The notes beneath the pieces are model-generated. The model saw nothing but the letters and a program-made list of their open reading frames with translations, was not told the DNA's origin and did not search any database. Shown piece by piece: positions 1 through 21,165 of a DNA stretch of 64,000 nt (positions are counted from its first letter, which is position 1; every line of letters begins with the position of its first letter). The DNA comes from Norana najaformis (taxonomy: Eukaryota; Annelida; Clitellata; Crassiclitellata; Hormogastridae): contig OZ029916.1 of NCBI GenBank assembly GCA_964023275.1, positions 46,937,749 through 47,001,748 of the forward strand, written 5' to 3'. The position numbers were made by a program, and so were the translations under genes.

Positions 1-19
1 TTAAGCATTTCTGTTACAT

Positions 20-410
20 AGGGTAATTTTACTGATGCACTTTTTGTAGCTAAAGGAATTTTATTAATACACTTTTTGGTAGGTAAGGGAATTTGACTGA
101 TGCATTTTTAGTAGCTAAGGTATTATCATTAATGCACTGTTAGTAGCTTAGGGAATTTCATTGGTGCACTTTTGATAGCTAATGCACTTTTGGTAGCTAA
201 TGCACTTTTGGTAGCCAAGGTATTTTCATTAGGACACTGTTAGTAGCTTAGGAAATTTCATTGGTGCACTTTTGATAGCTAATGCACTTTTGATAGCTAA
301 GGTATTTTCATTTATGCATTTTTGGTAGCTGAGGTATTTTCATTATTGCACTTTTGATAGCTAATTTCACTGAGGCTTTTCTGGTAGTTAAGTTATTTCA
401 GTTATGCGTG
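20..410. repeat. 33-bp minisatellite upstream of the first ZSWIM exon
   Basis: About eleven imperfect copies of a unit of roughly 33 bp, with core words GTAGCTAAGGTATTTTCATT and AATGCACTTTTG. The array lies in an intron and ends about 75 bases before the 486 acceptor. No coding sense is seen. Confidence 0.85.
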
Positions 411-485
411 TTTGTAGATAGTACTGTTCTAGCTCTTCACAGTCTGAACACAGCTTCCTAGTCATTGTAATGTCGCGTTTTCTAG

Positions 486-10152
<9,667 letters not shown>

Positions 10153-10501
10153 TGGCGCTTTCATCTCGAGACAGTTAACGCGTGTGCCTTCCTACTACTG
10201 CGTGAACATGTAGCTATCCTGTGGTGCTGTGTCTGTTCCAGCAGCTGCACGACTCTGCTGTCGCGTCGCTGCAGCCTGGCATCTGGCTGCAACTGAAGAA
10301 CGGCTTCCGAGCTCCGACTCGATGAAATCTGTCGGCTTATACCCTCGTTTGTTATCGTGCAGATTCAAGAGGATGTTCGGCTGGTGAGATGATGTTTAGT
10401 ATTCCCGATGTTCACCGTTTGGCTGATACGTTGCTGAAGATTTGCAATAATATGGACGCGAGTTAGAGAGGTCTTCTGTTTGACATGGTTTTCTGAACCA
10501 G

Positions 10502-10580
10502 GTTTCAGTTGGATTGTTCATCATCAGTTTGTTCAGTTGGATTGTTCATCATCAGTTTGTTCAGTTGGATTGTTCAACGA
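10502..10580. repeat. 28-bp direct repeat, nearly three copies
   Basis: TTCAGTTGGATTGTTCATCA followed by TCAGTTTG occurs twice intact, and a third, partial time, in the presumed ZSWIM 3' UTR. Confidence 0.9.
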
Positions 10581-10999
10581 GAGTAATTTCATGACTTTGA
10601 ATGTTGTTTGGTGTGCGGGTGTTGACAGGTATTTTGCCTTATGCAGGAAAACCCATGGTACATGAAGAATTGTACTAATCTGTGTTAGGACAGGAACGTG
10701 TCCTATTACATGTTACAAAGGGCCAACTGAGGTTGGACCTGGGTCTTAGTTCATTCCTTTTTATTTGTCTCAAAAGGAATGTTGCCCACAGCAACAATGA
10801 CTGGTGCAGCGAACGGCCTTCTCAAAGATTAGCCTGCTTGGCTTCATATCATTTATTTTCACTTTTCATTATCCTTGGAAACCTAATATCTTGTCTAATT
10901 TCTTTGAAACATTCTTGATTCGAGTGATGCAATGGCCCTGTCCAAGGAGTGTTGAGCAGAAACGGTGTAGCAACCATGAGCAAGATATTTATGCGTTAC

Positions 11000-11085
11000 T
11001 GTCTCAGTCACCAAGCAGTGCGATTTGGTAGGTAAACAGCAAGTTCTTCAGCACACTGGCCCGTTGTCTAGGACTTTCTGTGATT
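11000..11085 (+). mobile_element. Family C fragment
   Basis: ACCAAGCAGTGCGATTTGGT and CACACTGGCCCGTTGTCTAG match the middle of the repeat at 53930 in the same orientation; the rest is missing. Confidence 0.5.
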
Positions 11086-11324
11086 CGTCGTTTGATAGCA
11101 GTGTTAGAAAAGCGAGATGTGTTCTCCTATGGGATTCTGTTTTGATCTCCACATTGACCAGTACCTTGTATGTCCATCACAGTTCATCACTTTTGTTACT
11201 TTGTACATCCACCCTTTGCCTTGCTTTACCCAGTGCACCTAGCACAACACAGTTGTTGGGTGGCCCTCTGTCAGATCTTGGGCAGCTGGTTGGCACCCAG
11301 CACTGAGGGAGATCCTGTCTTTGA

Positions 11325-11580
11325 AGAGCACATCAGCGATTGACTCGATCAAGATCATTGAAACGGAGGACTTCTGTGTGCACTCAGTCAACTTGATCAA
11401 GATTGATTGGTTACAGAAACAAGGGAGTTTGGCACGTGGGAAATCAACTCCATCAAGATCGAGCGATTGTTGAAACGGAGGAGTTTGGCATACGCGCAAT
11501 TGACTTGTTCAGGTTAAAAGGTCAAATAGTCACAGGAACGAAGGACTTTGCATGTGGGCAGTCGAATCATTCGGCTACAG
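11325..11580. repeat. ~62-bp degenerate tandem array, four copies
   Basis: Each unit holds a GATCAAGAT-like word, then ATTG/ACAGAAACGGAGGA, GAGTTTGGCA and a GGGCAATCAACT-like end. The units are well diverged. The array ends about 75 bases before the candidate polyadenylation signal. Confidence 0.7.
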
Positions 11581-11653
11581 AGATGGGGTTGTCAGACAGA
11601 TTTCATTGACCAGAAGCGAGCAGTCAGTCATGTGTCCGTGTAACGTTCGAAAT

Positions 11654-11659
11654 AATAAA
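11654..11659 (+). terminator. Candidate polyadenylation signal for ZSWIM
   Basis: AATAAA, the first exact hexamer on the plus strand after the stop at 10152, about 1.5 kb downstream. No transcript data are available, and a longer 3' UTR is possible. Confidence 0.4.
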
Positions 11660-12324
11660 GACTATGCATTTAAGCCCAGCCGAAATCATAAATGCTGCAC
11701 TCCATGTGTCCTCTCTGTTTACGTAGGGTATGTATGTTACTTACTTATGTGTATATATATAATGTTTATACATCTGTTTGGTATTTTCATCCTGCGTTGT
11801 ATGCATACACATGTATTTATATTGGCATGTATGTATTTCTGTACACGTGTGCCGGGTATTTTGATTAGTAATAATTTAGTGACTGTGAATTATTTAAATC
11901 AATTGTTAGAATTTAACTGAAATGATCATTCATGATAATTATATAAATATGTATTTTCTGTTAAGTTAATATTGAAGTAGCAACGGTGTGGGAAGTTGCC
12001 TGGGGGGATTTGGAGGGGAGTTTGTCCTGAAATAGACCAAGAGGAATTGCCTGTACAGTGGTTGCGGGAAATTTCATGCTGAACTACCGGTATTTGATCC
12101 AGTGAGACATTGTGCTTCTTCTTAAGAAGCGTCCGTAAATGTAGGAGCGATTACCGAGATTGCTTTATGTGCGAAGACAACATTCTCCTTTGTCCTTTTT
12201 TCCAGTTGCTGTTCTGTTTTTTAGAGTTGTGCTTCGTTAGCCATAAAACTTGGACCTGAATTGGCTTTTGCTGTGAATGCAATGTAGGCGTGAAATTTGA
12301 TTTTTTACTTTCGCAACAGATGTA

Positions 12325-12515
12325 ACATGGTGGGGCACAGTTGCTGATTGGATAGAGTGCTCGGCTTGTAACGCGGAGAATACAGGTTCGAACCTCTCCT
12401 GAGACAGTTACTGTGTAGGGACCTTGAGCAAGTTCTTCACTCACAAGTGCTCAGCGCCATCGATTGATGCTTAGTCATTAGATAGTGGTGCCTAATGAGT
12501 GCAGAAATAACAATA
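12325..12515 (+). mobile_element. tRNA-derived SINE, family A (best-preserved copy)
   Basis: Family A structure: tRNA-like head with A box (TTGCTGATTGGATAGAGTGC) and B box (ACAGGTTCGAACCTCTCC). The body is CAGTTACTGTGTAGGGACCT, TGAGCAAGTTCTTCACTCAC and CAGCGCCATCGATTGATGC. The end is TTAGTCATTAGATAGTGGTG, CCTAATGAGTGCAGAAATAA and an AATAAC tail. About 190 bp. Pol III-type promoter boxes are visible; there is no coding capacity. Confidence 0.88.
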
Positions 12516-13379
12516 ATAACATCATGTTTAGAGCTGAGTTTTATATTCAAAGTGACTGAAGAATGGATTCATGGACCTGCCTAGGTGGACTGGATGGTGG
12601 ACAGAAGAGCTGGACTGGACTGCAGGGAAGTAAAAGACCAAAGCACAGAATAGTGAAGAATGGCATTGTTGATTCCTGGGTCTGTCTGAGAACAAGGGAA
12701 TCAAAGCAAGAGTATTATTCCGATCGTACGGCATTGAATGTCATTCACGCAGATGAGCATTTACGAAACTTGTAGCAGAAGCAATTTGGGTCGGTTTTTT
12801 ATGGCTCGCAGAGTATATCTGCGTGTCTTGTATATATGTATGTGTCTTGTAAAACGATATAGTCACGTGGTATTTGTTGCGTTTTCGGTGTCGGATTATT
12901 TTTGCGACGTTTTACCTTATTTTGATAAACGGTACAGCTGATCGTATGTTTTCCGTCAGTAGTCACTGTGAACTCATGTCTACGTGCATTTCTGTGTCTG
13001 TGTGCGGGAGTCTCATGCAGGATGTTCGAGTGTGATGTGTGAGAATGTGAAGAAGGCCTTAGGTAAAGCTACTGGTTGCTCGTACGTTTCTTAGGTTCGT
13101 TAGTGTTGCCCGCGACGTGATTCTCACGAGATCCCTGAACACCGAGGAGATTCTTGTTTCAAGTTTTGTTTATTCAAATCACTAGCACAAATACATAATT
13201 TCTTAACATGCAGTCGTATACATTATACATGCGTTTATGTGTATACAGTACGTATGTGTGTATACACATACATATGTAGCTGACCAGGATCTTGGGATTC
13301 ATCCACTGTTGGCTTTATAAGAGGCTAAGAGAAGGAAGTCTGTGACTCTGTTACGTTCTGCTGTGAGATGTGTGAGACA

Positions 13380-13515
13380 GTGGGATGGCACAGTGGTTAA
13401 GATATCTGCCTTCATCTCTGGATCTGGGGTTCGAATGCTGCTACACGTGAAATCGACAACATGTTGTCAAGCCTTGTAAGGAAAGGTTGTCTGGTTGTCG
13501 CATTTAAATCCTCTG
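13380..13515 (+). mobile_element. tRNA-like SINE, separate family
   Basis: Head GGCACAGTGGTTAAGATATC and B box GGGGTTCGAATGCTG, followed by GTCAAGCCTTGTAAGGAAAG. The body is unlike families A, B and C. No proper cloverleaf is seen. Confidence 0.6.
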
Positions 13516-14084
13516 ATCTTATACACATATATACATACATACATAAAGACGTGTGTATATATAAATAAGTAAGTAAGTAACCTTTTATTAATGTAAGGCA
13601 GATGCTCGCAATTTACAAAATACACCGTTGATAATAATATCCATAATATGCATGCACCTCTAACATGAATATGTGTGTGTTTGTATGTGTGTGTGTACTG
13701 GTATGGAATGACATACCTAAGGCTTACACATTTAATATTTAATCTTACAAAATGTATGTATGAAATTTATGTATGGATATATAAATCATGTGAAACTGTA
13801 GATATGAAATCATCAAGACTTATTTATTTTTCTGAGCAGTTTGGACTTTGTTCAGTTGTACATACCTGATTGCACACATATACGTGTGTATATATGTGTA
13901 TATATATATATATTATATATATATAATATATATTGATGGAACATTTTTCTTTGCATATGCTGGTATATGCACAGGTAGTACCTCATATGTGCGCTGGTAC
14001 CTCCTTGTAACTCTCATGCACTGTCTTTGGAGGCTGTATCAACAAATGCCTCACAATGAGGCTGTATTATGATGACGACATTTT

Positions 14085-14285
14085 TGCTAAAGCCGATTGG
14101 TGAGATCTCGTCTAAAGACGCGGAGTGTGCGGGTTCGAGCTTCCTCCACTGAGCTGCTTACCATGTAGGAACTTTGAGCAATTCCTTGACGCACAATTGC
14201 TCAGCGCCGCTAATTGATGCGTTGTCATTAGATAGGAGTGCTTAATAAACGCAGAAGGAATGTTAATGATAATAATAAATATATG
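14085..14285 (+). mobile_element. tRNA-derived SINE, family A
   Basis: Has B box GCGGGTTCGAGCTTCC, body CTTACCATGTAGGAACTTTG, and end TTAGATAGGAGTGCTTAATA with an AATAATAAA tail. Confidence 0.8.
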
Positions 14286-17044
14286 ATCCATGTCTGATCA
14301 CGTTATGAATGAATATATCCAGACACGTAATGTAGCACCTTTTAAGTTCCTCACAAAAGTGCTGCAGTGTTATATATTAGAATTTGCGTATAGTGATGTG
14401 TGTTTCTAAGGAGGCTTTGGTGTAAATTTACCGGTTTCTGCGAGTGTCCTGTGTTTATTTGAAAACCGAAGTTGGTTTAGAAGTGTTTATCGTTTTCGTT
14501 TCAATGTTTTTCTGTTTATTTTCGATTTTGTTGTTGTGTTGACATTGATTGACTTATTCTGACATGTTGCTGTTTCTTTCTTTGTTTTCTTGTTTTTGGT
14601 CATGTTCATGATTCATGACTGTGTGTGAATGTCTGGTTGCGTGTGAACAGTGGTGTCTGAATAGTTATGTGCTTGTTTTAGAATGTGCATTTTAAATGTA
14701 ATTTTTGTTGCATCTTTGAATCTCGCGATGGGTTAAATACAACGCTAACCTCCTTGTGCTTTTGGAAGCTACGTCAAGCACAGTGTTTTGTTGAGGCTAT
14801 CTAATTAGTTCCTGTTCTAAAACCGAAATCAGTTTGGGATCCACATTCCCGATCTTGTTATATTGGTACCGTAACCTTGTTGTAACCCTGTTTATGGAAA
14901 CCACATCAAGTACTGCGTAGGAGCAAAGTTCTCTAATCAGTTCTTAAACTGAAACAAGTTTGCAATCCATAGTCGTGACATAAAACTAACTTTGGGAGTC
15001 ATGTCAGGTTCCATGTTATAACAAGGTTGCATTTCGGTGAGCTCATGTTGTAAAGCTGATGTAAATTTGAGATCCCTACCTTCAACCGTGTAATACCAGA
15101 ATGTGTTACGAGGAAGTTCTAGGATTTGTAGTTTTGTTGGAAGAGAAGACTTATGCTAGAGACCATGATGATGATTTTGTAAATGAGCGGAATTCTCTTG
15201 ATGACTGATACAATCATGATTGCAGCTTTTTATTGTTTTAGGCTAACTGGTATTGTTTCCGACACACTTTGTTTACATAGGCAAGATACTTTTGTCCCGA
15301 ACTTTCTTAGTTTAGCGTATGAGTTCAGCAGGTCGCAGATTACTCGACAGTTCTGCTAGTGTTTGTTTAGAGGCTTTTAAGGGGCGTTATACAAATGTTC
15401 TGTTACAATTACTGTTACAGGTTGCCTAGTAACCCGTGATTATAGGATCCTGTGAATGTAGGGATGACAACTGGAATGGAAGCTTTTCCTGTTTAGCTAG
15501 AATTGTTGAAGCTTAACTAGCTTCACAGTCTGGTCAATAGTTAGAAATACTTGTTTGGGCAGGGCGGTACACTTGTGATTTTTAATATTTTGTTGAATTT
15601 ATATGGAGCTCCTCACATATGAAACTACTGCATATCTACAGAAACCGTGTTTATGCGTTAGACGCTAAACCAGAAGTACCCGCTTAGCCAAAAGTATCCA
15701 CTTAACCGGAAGTATCTGGTTGACTAGAAGTACTGTTTGCATGGGTGGTCAGTAGAACTGACCTGGGAACCTTGTGGTAATGAAAACAGGTTGTTTCACT
15801 GTAACAGGTTGCACGCCATTTCTGTTTACCTGTAGCTTGCTTTGAACGTGGTGCAAGTGTGACATGTTGCACTGAAGCTTTGCTTTGGGTAATTCAGTGT
15901 GTGAATGTAGGCTGTTGCATGTAATATTCTGTGTTGTTAAGACGTTTTGATTTGTGTCTTTGTCGATTATTTAAGTTGTTTCAGCGTTGCATAGCAATCG
16001 TACGTGAATGTCATTCTGTAAATAGCGGCGCGCGCAAGGGATGTTTGAAATCAGACAGCTTCTTTTTTCAGCACTATGGCACATTAATGATTTGCTGATA
16101 TTGCAACATCATCTTGCTTTGTGTTGATGTCCTTATTAGAATACTGACCAAAGAGTCTGGCAGTAGGACTGAAACACTTTGTGGATTTCAGTTGAATTAA
16201 AGAGAAATGTCGTTTGGGGCCAGAACAAGAAATGCACGGAAGCAAGACCTGAAGCATAACGAATTTTCATGGATTATGTATTCGTTTTGCGGATTCATGT
16301 GATTTCAGAATGTTGCACGATTTGGAAAAGTTTTATTGTTACTGGGAAAATTACACAGATCCCTGCCAGGACACGCTGGTACAGGGTTGTCCCAGCATTG
16401 TTCCAGGGTGTGTGTGGTGAATGGGGAAATGTGATTCTGGGTCAGTTTGTCAAGATACTTTAGGAATGCAGATAGTTTATTTTAACCCTTTGTCTATCCT
16501 GGACTTCTAGGCGTTGGAAACCATTTTGTTTGATTACACAGGTTGACCCATTTGCTCAGGTTTTCTGGTGTAAGTTTTAAAACTGTATGCAGTAATTAGC
16601 AGATCACTTGTAAACACTTTACACTGAAGTTTTCAATGAAACACACACTTCACTCCAAAGTTTTTGTCAAAGGTGTTTGGAACTGTCCACAGAACATTTC
16701 CAGAATGGGTCGGCCACCTTGCGAGATTTGAATAACGAAGGAAGGCGCTGGTCTTTACCTCAATTCTATGTATCCATATACATTTTATGTATTTGTACGT
16801 ATTTGTGTATGTACGTGTGTATATACGTATGCGTGTACATGCGTATGCGGACATTTATATAGCGCCTTTTAGTTTTGTTTTCCATGTGCATTATGTAATC
16901 GTTTTAAGTAATCATGCTTTTAACAGTTTGTCTGCATTTGTGTTGTACAATTTTCTTGTTTAGCGTTTTGACGAATAAACATAGGACAAGATGTTCTGCT
17001 GCTAAAATGTCTGTTGACGAGAATTTGGTAATAATATTTACTAT

Positions 17045-17580
17045 GCTGCTACGATTTATTATGAGTTTCTGTTCCTGCAGTCGCAGTTGGGTTTACCACC
17101 CTGCGAACTTACACAAGTGTCTATCCACGCTTCATTGCTGTATGGTTGCTTAAAAGCTTATAGACAAACGGAGTTATCAAATAGGCCACAGCGCCGGTGC
17201 TTCACTACCAGACAACTGCTGTCTACTGGCGTTCTCGATACATTAATGTCTGCTATTTATGGAGTCCACTGTCATCCTTAACGCACAAGGCAGATTTAAC
17301 CCAAATGCAGACAAGTGTATTCCCAACGCGGAGCGGACAAAGGGGTGTGCCCATTATGGATGTACGCGTCTGTGTTACTGGCTATCGAACCTCAACAGTC
17401 GGATGCATATTGGAGGGAGACTGGAGTCACTTTTATTTGGGTCCTTTGCTGGGCACGGCAGTACCCTGTTAGCCCGGAAATGCGGACGTCGGCAGAAGAG
17501 AACAAACAGGAGCAGGGTCCAAAGTACATGTAGGTCATTTTTGGCGGAAGGCCCCTCCTAGGTCGGAGATGTCCAAGAAA
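17045..17580 (+). other. Moderately GC-rich segment with short overlapping ORFs, unidentified
   Basis: Three plus-strand frames are open over 64-100 codons here (for example 17259-17561), but none carries a motif I recognise. A stretch at 17358-17400 (GTACGCGT, then GTTACTGGCTATCGAACCTC) resembles 20990-21030 in the GC-rich island, so both may belong to one diverged repeat. It lies just before the strand-composition switch. Confidence 0.35.
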
Positions 17581-18709
17581 TTATAGGAGGGTTCAATCTC
17601 TGCTGCCTCTGAAAAGTCGTGCATAGTTCTGGTACTGACGTCGAAGTTTAACAAAGGTTACACAGTACTGTACACAAGTTGTTTAAGATGCAGTAAATGT
17701 TGTGGTTGCATTTGCAAAACAACCCATTATTACACAGATCGTAATGTATCAGTTTACATACAAACGCAGTTATTGCAGTTATATGGATACATGACATGTA
17801 CAATAATGACATCACTACAATATCTATATGCATTCACCATACATAAAATATTGTTATCACTATGCAAGTACATAACAAAAGTACTGCATCGTAAAATGTG
17901 TAACATTACATATGTAAATACAGTGTAACAATATGGAAATGTGCATCACTGCATTAGCAACACAACACAAGTCCTCAAGTTTCAACTACTTTTACGCTGG
18001 TTACACTACATAACTAATTTATTAGATAACGAAGTCACTAACTTAGTACTGCAGCATTTTATTTAAAGTTAGCTGTGTAAATGAAAATGGTTTCAGTCAC
18101 TTATCAACGGTCTACTTAATTTTCACTCAGCATTATTAAGATCTTTTCCAACAAGAAACTTCTGGTTAACGTTGTATGCTGACACTAATTAGCTGGCTTT
18201 TCAAACTGCATAACGTCAGTGCTACTCTTAAATCTCATAACACGACCTTTCACAGCCATATTAAGTAACACTTCATACCATTATAACAATTTCATAATGT
18301 TATAACAAAGTAACATGATCTTAAACAGTTTACAAGGTGTGACACAATAGGGTCACATTCTAAAGTCAATTTAAACTTGGGTTCCACGTTGCTGACCGAG
18401 TTGTAAAAAATGAGAATTCAAACAACGATTATATGACAAAGAGCTCCTGGTGTGTATTGTATTGTCACCAGGTAGCTACTGAATAAGCACAAAACTACAA
18501 TTAAACAATACAGGCTTACTAGAAATTGAACCAGATCATTTAATCCTCTGTCTTCACTTAATGTCAGGTAACTGAACATTATCCGGCTCATTTACAATTT
18601 TGAAAAGCAATGTGTCCACTGCTGTCTGATAATCTGATTCAGGTTCCATGTAAACGTAATGCTACCAGTCTCTCAGTCACTGGCCCAAGACTCTAGAATT
18701 CTCTACCTC

Positions 18710-18875
18710 GTCGTCGTAATATCGAGATTTCTGCAGTGCCCAACGCAAGTTAAGTCGTGAGAACCAGCTTATTCACAGGCGCTCAGTCGAAACAATATAA
18801 GGCAGGAAGGGTTTGGTTCTAGGTCAAGATCCAAGAGTCGGGCAGTAGGAAGACGGCTATGGGGGATTGTGCTGT
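18710..18875 (-). mobile_element. Repeat family D copy, inverted
   Basis: Plus-strand words AATATCGAGATTTCTGCAGT, AACCAGCTTATTCACAGGCG and TCTAGGTCAAGATCCAAGAG are the family D core reversed. It keeps part of the 5' section. Confidence 0.8.
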
Positions 18876-18954
18876 CCCTTATCTCACTTTACTTGTTTCT
18901 GTCCACTCTAGCAGTTCTGTCATGTTCGTGTCACTTTTCCATGTTGCTTATCTT

Positions 18955-19112
18955 CTGTCACCCATCTCTTGGTCTCAGAGGCCTCACGCTTCTTGACTGG
19001 TTCTGTCCAAAGGATTACATTCATAGACTGCAGTTTTGCTAACAAGCGACCGTCGATTGATGCTACGATAATGGTGCCATAGAAGTTCCCAAATGCGATT
19101 ACAACTGAAAGA
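18955..19112 (+). mobile_element. Repeat family E copy, diverged
   Basis: Words TTCTGTCCAAAGGATTACAT, AACAAGCGACCGTCGATTGA and TGATGCTACGATAATGGTGC follow the family order; the tail is lost. Confidence 0.55.
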
Positions 19113-20067
19113 AAAGCATGAACTATTGTTCAAACCATCTTAATTTATATAATTCAAGCTCTATTCAAAACTCAACTGGATAACTATTCGAACCAGTTAC
19201 AACAGAATTGATCCCTGCATATGATACATACCATCAAAAACAAACTTGTATAAGACAAATAAATTCTGATTCATCACAACTGCAGCGAAATGTCCACCTC
19301 TTTCAATGATTGAACAATTACACAACGCTAAATACATGGACGTCCTAACATCCATATAACACAATAACAAATAACATTAATTAATTACATGGCTAACAAT
19401 TTTCTTAAATGCCTCACCCTATTGAAGCCATTGCTTTCCAAAGTGCCAGAAAATGGTCATGAACGTAGCAAACAGCAAAATCTTGCCACACTAGACATTA
19501 ATCACTCCCCACCAGCAATTCTAAGACCACACCAATCGGCGATAACTGTCTTTTCAACGAGAAGGGTATTTCTCGGAGCTGCGGTTCGAAGTCCTCAATT
19601 TGTCCCTTCTGCAGTTTCACAAGTGCCTCAAGTCTGTATGATTTGACAGTGGTCTCACTAGTTTGGGTTGGGAGCATTCCTGATGAGTTTATTCTTAAAG
19701 TGGCGCTTAATAAATGTCTGAATACAATTACAATATGGCAATCAGTTAACAAGGTCCAAGCATTGATATTGTGCCTCTCAAAGGGTCACCTTGACCAGAC
19801 AAAATAGAAGTAATGAACGGTTTCTAGCTGCTGATGAAACAGAAACACAGAAGGTATATTACTGCTCATTTAAGAAGGAATATGGCTCTTACATATACAA
19901 AAGATAATACAAAAAAGCCAAAAGTGGTAACAATAAACGTAAAGAAGCTGAGTAAAAATACAATTAATTATTATGTCTGATACTTAGCCCTGTATGCACA
20001 CCGACGATTGTACAGCGCCTTTTGGACCCTTCTCAAGAGCACATTATTCATAATACAATCAGTAATG

Positions 20068-20100
<33 letters not shown>

Positions 20101-20254
20101 TAAATAATAATAAATAAAAATCCTGCAGTGTGTTTCTGTTCTTGGGATTTTACCTAACTCAGGTAATAAATAAAGAAATAATAGAATTATAATAATAATA
20201 GGAAAAGGGGAGCAACACTACACACAATTTTTTAAAACTCAGAGATCATACAAT

Positions 20255-20525
20255 AATAGTAATAATAATGATAATTTAATAATAATTTTGTTCCTTTTGG
20301 TACTGATTTTGCAAAGCTGTTGGGTGAACAAAGCCTTAGTGTACAAAAGAAATAACATTAACAATAACACAAGGTTATCAATAAAAATAATAATAGTAAT
20401 AGTAATATAATAATAATAATAAAAATAATAATTTTTTTCAGCTCCCTGAGGGATCATAAATACCTCGGGGCAAAAAAATAACAATAATAACAACAACAAC
20501 ACTAATAACAATAATAATAATAATA
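20255..20525. repeat. (AAT)n-rich tract
   Basis: Several AAT/AAC arrays separated by short unique pieces, ending exactly where the GC-rich open segment starts. Confidence 0.85.
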
Positions 20526-20966
20526 ATGAAGAAGGCGCCTACAGCCGAAATTAAAGAAGGAGAGAAGGCGGCGCCTGTAACCAAGATTAAAGAAACGGAG
20601 CGAGCCTGGAGCTGTTCGACGAGACCCTGCCGACGGGTCCCAACCGGTCCTCAAGATCAAGGAGCCGCAACGTCTGACCTAGGTCAGCCGGCGAGTCAAG
20701 GTCGAGGAGACGCCGACGCTCAGACCAGCGAAGCCCACGACGCAGCCGCCATCGAAGTAGATGACGGCGACGACGAAGAGGAGGGAGCTGGAGGAGCAGG
20801 ATGTTCATCCGATCCGCACTGGTCACGGTCCATCGAAGGTGACGTCTGGGCGGAAGTTCACCACAACCATCCTCTGTCTGACCTTGAACTGTCTGACCTG
20901 GAATCGGCACCTGACCTTTCCCATCAACCTATGCATTCACTTCCGGCTGTCGACGTCATCCTCTAG
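20526..20966 (+). CDS. Unidentified GC-rich ORF (146 codons), possibly a decayed retroelement or gene fragment
   Basis: ATG at 20526, stop at 20964-20966. The predicted protein starts with a lysine/glutamate-rich stretch (KAPTAEIKEGEKAAPVTKIK), has an acidic middle (VDDGDDEEEGAGGAG) and the end LSDLELSDLESAPDLSHQP. Another plus frame also reads charged, low-complexity protein (LKIKEPQRLT, then RVKVEETPTLRPAKPTTQPP) but holds two stops, so the true frame may have shifted. GC content is far above the surroundings, and AAT arrays lie on both sides (20255-20525 and 21079-21165). I recognise no family. It lies downstream of the PACSIN stop on the opposite strand. It could be a GC-rich inserted fragment or a coding exon of an unknown gene. 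Confidence 0.3.
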   Translation: MKKAPTAEIKEGEKAAPVTKIKETERAWSCSTRPCRRVPTGPQDQGAATSDLGQPASQGRGDADAQTSEAHDAAAIEVDDGDDEEEGAGGAGCSSDPHWSRSIEGDVWAEVHHNHPLSDLELSDLESAPDLSHQPMHSLPAVDVIL

Positions 20967-21078
20967 GAACGAAGGAAGGGCCCTCGATGGGTGTACGCGT
21001 GTCTGATACTGGCTGTTCTACCCGAACAGTACCGTCAACCCAGTATGCTATGCTCTGTGAAACGCTAACTTTCGTAAA

Positions 21079-21165
21079 TAATAATAATAATAATAATAAT
21101 GATAATATAATAATAATTATTATTTTATAATAATAATAATAATAATAATAATAGTAACAGGTACC
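21079..21165. repeat. (AAT)n microsatellite
   Basis: Long AAT array directly after CTAACTTTCGTA. It may be the 3' tail of the GC-rich segment before it. Confidence 0.9.

Larger units (their letters stand above)
10153..11700 (+). other. Presumed ZSWIM 3' UTR
   Basis: This starts at the stop codon of the ZSWIM gene. No further ORF of interest is seen. It carries a 28-bp triplet repeat (10502-10580) and a 62-bp array (11325-11580). The first AATAAA downstream of the stop is at 11654-11659. The true 3' end is not shown by the sequence. Confidence 0.45.
11700..17640. other. Non-coding, T-rich region downstream of ZSWIM
   Basis: No supportable gene. It contains SINE copies, GTAT/TA microsatellites (13540-13580, 13870-13935, 16770-16860) and a diverged repeat set at 14740-15130, with words such as TTTGGGATCCACATTCCCGA and TTGTTATATTGGTACCGTAA that recur near 22195, 22785, 43575 and 56990. 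The plus strand is clearly T-rich throughout, as in transcribed ZSWIM introns. Confidence 0.5.
17640..20525. other. Non-coding A-rich region, presumed distal PACSIN 3' side
   Basis: No gene supported. The plus strand is A-rich, the opposite of the preceding 17 kb. Contains a family D copy (18710), a family E copy (18960), and AAT microsatellites at 20068-20110 and 20255-20525. Confidence 0.45.

Noticed and set aside
17259-17561. 100-codon ORF taken as a possible small secreted cysteine protein
   Set aside because: No signal peptide and three overlapping frames are equally open; kept only as an unidentified segment.
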